A stretch of 64,000 nt of DNA from WHSW01 sp963828755 (GTDB lineage Bacteria; Actinomycetota; Thermoleophilia; Solirubrobacterales; 70-9). The number at the start of each line of letters is the position of its first letter. The stretch's first letter is position 1. The position numbers were made by a program, and so were the translations under genes. The notes below the pieces were generated by a model. The model was not told where the DNA came from. It worked only from the letters and a program-made list of their open reading frames with translations, and searched no databases. The stretch lies in contig CAWHFY010000008.1 in assembly GCA_963828755.1 (NCBI GenBank), forward strand, positions 1 to 64,000, written 5' to 3'. Shown here in pieces: positions 59,950 to 64,000 of the stretch.

Positions 59950-60710
59950 ATGCTGCGCACGATCCGTCAGGGCGCCTGGTGGGCGCTGTCGCCGTTCGCG
60001 CTCGGGACGGCGCTGGTCGCGCGCCACAGCGGCCGCGCCGTGCTCACCGGGCCGTTCGAGGGGATGCGCTACCCGGCCGGGTTCGTCCCGCGCCTGCTGT
60101 TCAGCGGGCCGTACCAGGTCGGCAGCTTCGAGCTCGAGCTGCAGCCGGCGATCGAACGCGCGATCGGCACCGCCCCGGAGCTGTCGTCAACGTCGGCTGC
60201 GCCGAGGGCTACTACGCGGTCGGGCTCGCGACCCGGCTGCCGTGGGCGCGGACGGTCGCCTTCGAGCTCGATCCGGCGCTGCGCGAGGCGGCGGCCGCGC
60301 TCGCCCGCCTCAACGGCGTCGACGCGCGGCTCGAGCTGCGCGGGCTGTGCACCCCGGCCGAGCTCGCGGCGCTCGGGCCACGGGCCGCCGCGGCGGACAC
60401 CTTCGTGCTCATGGACTGCGAGGGGGCCGAGGCCGAGCTCGCCGACCCCGAGGCGGTCCCGTGGCTGGCTGGCGCGCGGCTCCTGATCGAGCTCCACCCC
60501 GCGACCCACGCCGACATCCGAGAGCGGCTCGAGCGTCGCTTCGAGCCGACCCACGAGCTCGAGCTGATCGGCTCGCAGGTGCGGCGGGCGAGCACGTTCG
60601 ACGGCGTCCTGCGCCCGATCCGCGGCCTGCGTCGGATCGACCGCGAGTTGCTCGTCGCCGAGTTTCGCGACGGGCCCCAGGACTGGCTGCTGGCGACGCC
60701 GCGCAGCTAG
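59950..60710 (+). CDS. SAM-dependent methyltransferase, frameshifted
   Basis: A class I methyltransferase of about 252 residues. The N-terminal part from ATG 59950 (TIRQGAWWALSPFALGTALV) is hydrophobic; then a single-base shift near 60,183 leads to motif I VVNVGCAEGYYAVGLATRLP, motif II TVAFELDPALREAAAALARL and DTFVLMDCEGAEAELADPEA near the acceptor site, with ARLLIELHPATHADI later. This set resembles FkbM-like enzymes. Substrate unknown. It follows the GalT-like gene by 7 nt. Confidence 0.72.
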
Positions 60711-60753
60711 CCTCCAGCGCGTTGTCGAACACTCAGGACTCAGGAGGTCGAGC

Positions 60754-61473
60754 GTGTCGGTTCAGGAAGCTCTGTCGCAGTTCAAGGAGACCGAGGGTGG
60801 CGAGGCGTTTCGGCTTCAGAATTCGAAGCTGCTCAAGGTCGAGCTGGCGGGCGAGGAGATCCAGACCAAGCTCGGCTCGATGGTGGCCTACCAGGGCGAC
60901 GTCAAGTTCGAGCACGCCGGCTCGGGCGGGCTCTCGCGGATGATCAAGAAGGCCGTCACGAACGAGGGGACCCAGTTGATGAAGGTCTCCGGCAGCGGCG
61001 AGGTGTTCCTCGCCGACACGGCGCAGGAGATCCAGCTGCTCAAGCTCTCGGGCGAGAAGATCACCGTCAACGGCCCCCACGTGCTCGCCTTCGAGGCCGG
61101 GATCGACTGGGACATCAAGCGGGTCGAGGGCGCCTCCGGGGCGCTCGCCGGCGGCCTCTACAACATGGAGCTCTCCGGGACCGGGACGGTGGCGCTCGTC
61201 ACCGACGGACCGCCGGTGCTGCTCGAGCTCGACGGGACGGAGACCTTCGCCGATCCGCAGGCGGCGATCACGTGGTCCGAGGGCGTCTCGAGCTCGGTGA
61301 AGACCGACGTCAACCTGAAGACCTTCATCGGCAAGGGCTCCGGGGAGACGATCCAGCTCGCCTTCTCGGGGCGGGGCTGGCTGCTGATCCAGCCGTCCGA
61401 GGGACGGGTCGTCGCGGGTGCCGCCGGGGGCGGTGCGGCGGGGGCCCTCGGCAACCTGCTCGGCGGGCACTAG
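60754..61473 (+). CDS. AIM24 family protein
   Basis: A 239-residue protein of the AIM24/TTHA0068 family. It is nearly all beta strand with LQNSKLLKVELAGEEIQTKL, GSMVAYQGDVKFEHAGSGG, FLADTAQEIQLLKLSGEKIT and LQTTF-type NLKTFIGKGSGETIQLAFSG, ending in a glycine-rich tail (GAAGGGAAGALGNLLGG). The bacterial role is unknown. GTG 60754 is preceded by CAGGAGGTC with spacing 6, a strong ribosome site. Confidence 0.9.
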   Translation: MSVQEALSQFKETEGGEAFRLQNSKLLKVELAGEEIQTKLGSMVAYQGDVKFEHAGSGGLSRMIKKAVTNEGTQLMKVSGSGEVFLADTAQEIQLLKLSGEKITVNGPHVLAFEAGIDWDIKRVEGASGALAGGLYNMELSGTGTVALVTDGPPVLLELDGTETFADPQAAITWSEGVSSSVKTDVNLKTFIGKGSGETIQLAFSGRGWLLIQPSEGRVVAGAAGGGAAGALGNLLGGH

Positions 61474-61522
61474 CGGCAGCGGACACGGGCCGCGGTGGCG
61501 CGACAGGTACGCTGCGCCGCCT

Positions 61523-62218
61523 ATGCCGCCGACTCGCAAGCCGTTTCCGCGCTTCATCGCAGACGCCGCCCAGGAGACCGCGCCCTACGGGCGCTGGGAG
61601 GAGCGGCTGACCTCCGAGTTCGTCTCCGCCTGCGAGCCGCTCGTGGCAGAGGCCGGTTCGGCCGTCGATCCCGAGACGATCCGCTGGTTTCCGGACCGGC
61701 TCTGGTCGGGGCGCGTCTACGTTCCGGTCTCGGCCCGCGCCGCCGACGCGACCACGGACGAGGACGGCGAGTCCGTGCTGTCCGAGTTCTACGGCTGGGT
61801 CTCCTACGTTCCGGGCGAGGACGACGGCGAGCCGGCCGCGATGCGCGCCAAGGCCGACTTCACCGACGTCACCGCCGAGGACAACCCAGACTGGAAGATC
61901 GACATCAACGACGACGTCGTCGGCGCCTGGCGCACCGACGGCTCGCGTGGCGGCGACGTCACCCTGATCTGGGGCCTGCCGCTGGTCCGCGGCGCGGTCG
62001 CCGCGACCGCCGAGCTCGACGGCGAGACGATCGACCAGGCGCCCGTTCACGAGGGGCGCTTCACCCTGGTCGCCGTCGACGCGGTGCACGGTTTCGGCGA
62101 CGACCTCTTCCTCGAGGTCAAGCTCTGGAATCGCTCGGTGCGCGAGCTGGCCTCGGAGAGCCTCTACGCCGAGGCCGATGAGGAGGACGACGCCGACGAG
62201 GCGGTCGAGCCGGGGTGA
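61523..62218 (+). CDS. Hypothetical acidic protein
   Basis: A 231-residue soluble protein that I do not recognise. It begins PTRKPFPRFIADAAQETAPY, has a central acidic stretch (VSYVPGEDDGEPAAM, EDNPDWKIDINDDVVGAW) and ends with a highly acidic tail (AEADEEDDADEAVE). WNRSVRELASESLYAE near the end is probably a helix. There is no signal peptide or metal motif. It overlaps the CapA gene start by 4 nt, so both are likely co-translated. Confidence 0.65.
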   Translation: MPPTRKPFPRFIADAAQETAPYGRWEERLTSEFVSACEPLVAEAGSAVDPETIRWFPDRLWSGRVYVPVSARAADATTDEDGESVLSEFYGWVSYVPGEDDGEPAAMRAKADFTDVTAEDNPDWKIDINDDVVGAWRTDGSRGGDVTLIWGLPLVRGAVAATAELDGETIDQAPVHEGRFTLVAVDAVHGFGDDLFLEVKLWNRSVRELASESLYAEADEEDDADEAVEPG

Positions 62219-63378
62219 GTCGCTGGCTCGCGGGGGCGTTCGCGCTCCTCTGCGTGCTCGGCTCCGCGGTCGCCGTCTGGGCGGTCGTGATCGACAAGGA
62301 CGACGGAGGAGGCGGCGCCCCGCGCGCGGCCCGTCAAGAGCGGGAGGCCGCGAAGCCCAACCCGCCCAAGCCGGTCCGGTTCGTCGTCTCGGCGAGCGGC
62401 GACCTGCTCATGCACCAGCCGCTGCTCGACCGCGCGCTCGCCAACGGCGACGGTCAGGAGTACGACTTCGCCCCCTTCTTCGCCGCGATCAAGCCCTGGA
62501 TCGCCGGCGTCGATCTCGGCATCTGCCACATGGAGACGCCGATGGGACCCGGGCCGCCGACCACATACCCGATCTTCAACACCCCGACCGGGCTCGCCGC
62601 TTCGGTCAAGCGCAGCGGCTGGGATCTCTGCGACCACGCCTCGAATCACTCGCTCGACGGTGGCCAGGCCGGGATCGACGGCACGGTGAAGGCGTTCGAC
62701 GACGTCGGCCTCGCCCACACGGGATCGTTTCAGTCCGAGGCGGCGAGCGAGAAGCCGACGATCGTCGGCGTCGACGGCGTCAAGCTCGGCTTCGTGGCCT
62801 ACACGGACGCGACCAATGGCTTCACCCCGCCGCACGACTGGTCGCTGAACTACTACCCCGCCGCCGACCCGAAGGCGGGGGCGAAGGCGATCATCCACGA
62901 CGCCCGCCTCGCTCGCGAGGCCGGCGCCGATGCGGTGATCGCGCAGCTCGCCTGGGGCGATGAGAACTCGCAGACGCCGAATGCCTCGCAGATCGAAGTC
63001 GCGAAGAAGCTGACCGCCTCGAAGGTGATCACCGTGGTCGTCGCCCAGGGCCCGCACGTGATCCAGCCGATCGAGCGCATCAACGACAAGTTCGTCGTCT
63101 TCAGCGAGGGCAACCTGGTCTCCAACCAGGCGGCAGCCACCGGGCTCCCGGCCGCGACCGAGGACGGCTACGTCGCGCTGCTGCATTTCAAGGCCAAGGG
63201 CGACGAGGTCACGGTGCGACGGGTCACCTACGTTCCGACCTGGGTCCGCCTCGGCGACTACGTCGTCCTGCCGGCCAAGCCCTCCGCCGACCAGGCGAAC
63301 GCCGCGGCGCTGCAGGAGTCCTACGACCGCACGGTCGGCCTGGTCGGCAGGGGCGACGGGTTCGGGCCCGAGTTCTAG
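62215..63378 (+). CDS. CapA family metallophosphatase-like protein
   Basis: A 387-residue membrane-anchored protein of the CapA/PgsA family, associated with poly-gamma-glutamate and capsule synthesis. After the anchor (LAGAFALLCVLGSAVAVWAV) come the metal-site motifs VVSASGDLLMHQPLLDRA, GICHMETPMGPGP, CDHASNHSLDGGQAGIDG and VVVAQGPHVIQPIERINDKF; FSEGNLVSNQ corresponds to the family's YSLGNF. No capB or capC is near, so a different glycan or peptide substrate is possible. Confidence 0.85.
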   Translation: MSRWLAGAFALLCVLGSAVAVWAVVIDKDDGGGGAPRAARQEREAAKPNPPKPVRFVVSASGDLLMHQPLLDRALANGDGQEYDFAPFFAAIKPWIAGVDLGICHMETPMGPGPPTTYPIFNTPTGLAASVKRSGWDLCDHASNHSLDGGQAGIDGTVKAFDDVGLAHTGSFQSEAASEKPTIVGVDGVKLGFVAYTDATNGFTPPHDWSLNYYPAADPKAGAKAIIHDARLAREAGADAVIAQLAWGDENSQTPNASQIEVAKKLTASKVITVVVAQGPHVIQPIERINDKFVVFSEGNLVSNQAAATGLPAATEDGYVALLHFKAKGDEVTVRRVTYVPTWVRLGDYVVLPAKPSADQANAAALQESYDRTVGLVGRGDGFGPEF

Positions 63379-63384
63379 GGAGCG

Positions 63385-63813
63385 TCAGTCGAACGCGTAG
63401 CCGTGCACGGTGAGCGCGTAGATCAGGATCACGTCGATCGCCATGATCAGCAGCGCCCAGGCGGGGAACGCGGGGAGCATGAACAACTGCGCGAACAAGC
63501 TGAGGCCCGCGAGGAAGACGCCGAGCACGCTGCCGAGCACCGAGCGCCGGTAGAGCGCGAAGCCGGTGAACAGCTGCAGCGCAGCCATCGTCACCAGCAG
63601 AAATCCCCAGAGCACCAGGTCGCCGACGACGAGCTGCTCCTCGATGAAGTGGCCGTCTTTGCTGAGCGCGGCGATCCCGTCGACCAGGTTGAAGACGCCG
63701 AGGATGATGAACATCGTCGCCGCGAACCTCACCCATCCGGCGCCCTCGGGATGCCTCCTTGCAGCCGCTTCCACGTCGACAGAGTTCGACCAGCGCGTCG
63801 CGAACCCTCCCAT
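63385..63813 (-). CDS. DUF7144 membrane protein
   Basis: A 142-residue protein with four membrane helices: WVRFAATMFIILGVFNLVDG, LWGFLLVTMAALQLFTGFAL, VLGVFLAGLSLFAQLFML and ALLIMAIDVILIYALTVHGY. The pattern and final HGYAFD match small DUF7144-type proteins common in actinobacteria. ATG 63813 gives an N-terminal cytoplasmic tail of about 25 residues. It is convergent with CapA, 6 nt apart. Function is unknown. Confidence 0.78.
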   Translation of the reverse strand: MGGFATRWSNSVDVEAAARRHPEGAGWVRFAATMFIILGVFNLVDGIAALSKDGHFIEEQLVVGDLVLWGFLLVTMAALQLFTGFALYRRSVLGSVLGVFLAGLSLFAQLFMLPAFPAWALLIMAIDVILIYALTVHGYAFD

Positions 63814-63846
63814 CCGAGCCGGCCGATCGACGTAACCTTCGTCACG

Positions 63847-63920
<74 letters not shown>

Positions 63921-64000
63921 TGGCGGGCTCATACGCGACTAATCGCACGGCCCGCGGTGGCCGCGACGCGAAGTATCGCTTGCATGGAAAGAGTCGCTCG

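Overview
The window is GC-rich bacterial DNA with dense coding on both strands, many GTG/TTG starts and many 1-4 nt gene overlaps. F420-type Ddn enzyme, SSI-like inhibitor, DUF3107, DUF1385 and DUF7144 families, CcmABC/HemACD genes and numerous NTF2/SnoaL-like proteins starting MS(Q/R)ENVE and ending EAAGLSE point to an actinobacterium, most likely class Thermoleophilia (Solirubrobacterales/Gaiellales); this placement is inference from gene content. Many conserved genes, including essential ones (ileS, ftsH), are split by single-base frameshifts, so the sequence probably carries indel errors (draft or metagenome assembly). I annotate these as one gene each and mark the breaks.

Layout. 1-9.3 kb: partial MFS exporter and MarR regulator, a purple-acid-phosphatase-like lipoprotein facing a PolX polymerase, two glycosyltransferases, thioredoxin, a sugar-epimerase-like cupin and ileS. 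9.4-21 kb: a CGNR zinc-finger regulator with a divergent 42-aa basic peptide gene, fumC, msrA, an SSI-like lipoprotein, globin, succinate-semialdehyde dehydrogenase, a SpoIID-like protein, greA, a CrtC/AttH-like protein, PhoD phosphatase and a lytic transglycosylase. 21.1-23.9 kb: an accessory array of six NTF2-like paralogs plus a 41-aa internally deleted copy, with conserved terminal peptides, coupled ribosome sites and duplicated leader/hairpin elements.

24.2-38.5 kb: a minus-strand membrane-lipid operon (small membrane protein, DagK, phospholipase D/Cls, PAP2, YchF), a membrane protein coupled to a BtrH-type acyltransferase gene, topoisomerase IB, a cyclase-family amidohydrolase, a methyltransferase behind a CsoR-like palindrome, DUF3107, methylmalonyl-CoA epimerase, a short FtsH, DUF1385 and an M20 peptidase. 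38.5-48.7 kb: rarA, an aldehyde dehydrogenase, a DUF4242 protein, a stress protein, then the tightly packed ccmA-ccmB-ccmC-ccmD-hemA-hemC-cobA/hemD operon for heme synthesis and cytochrome c maturation. A possible RNA structure sits over the hemA ribosome site.

48.7-64 kb: a MerR regulator and aldo/keto reductase behind a two-sided MerR operator, SAM hydrolase, BirA, Ddn-like and DUF1428 proteins, a VOC protein, a large helicase with an acidic insert, a TlpA-like thioredoxin, an NfeD-slipin pair, a GalT-like protein, a methyltransferase, AIM24, CapA, DUF7144 and a tRNA-Arg(CCU) at the right edge. The most unusual parts are the NTF2 array, the hemA leader structure, the paired MerR promoters and two 48-nt palindromic repeats.
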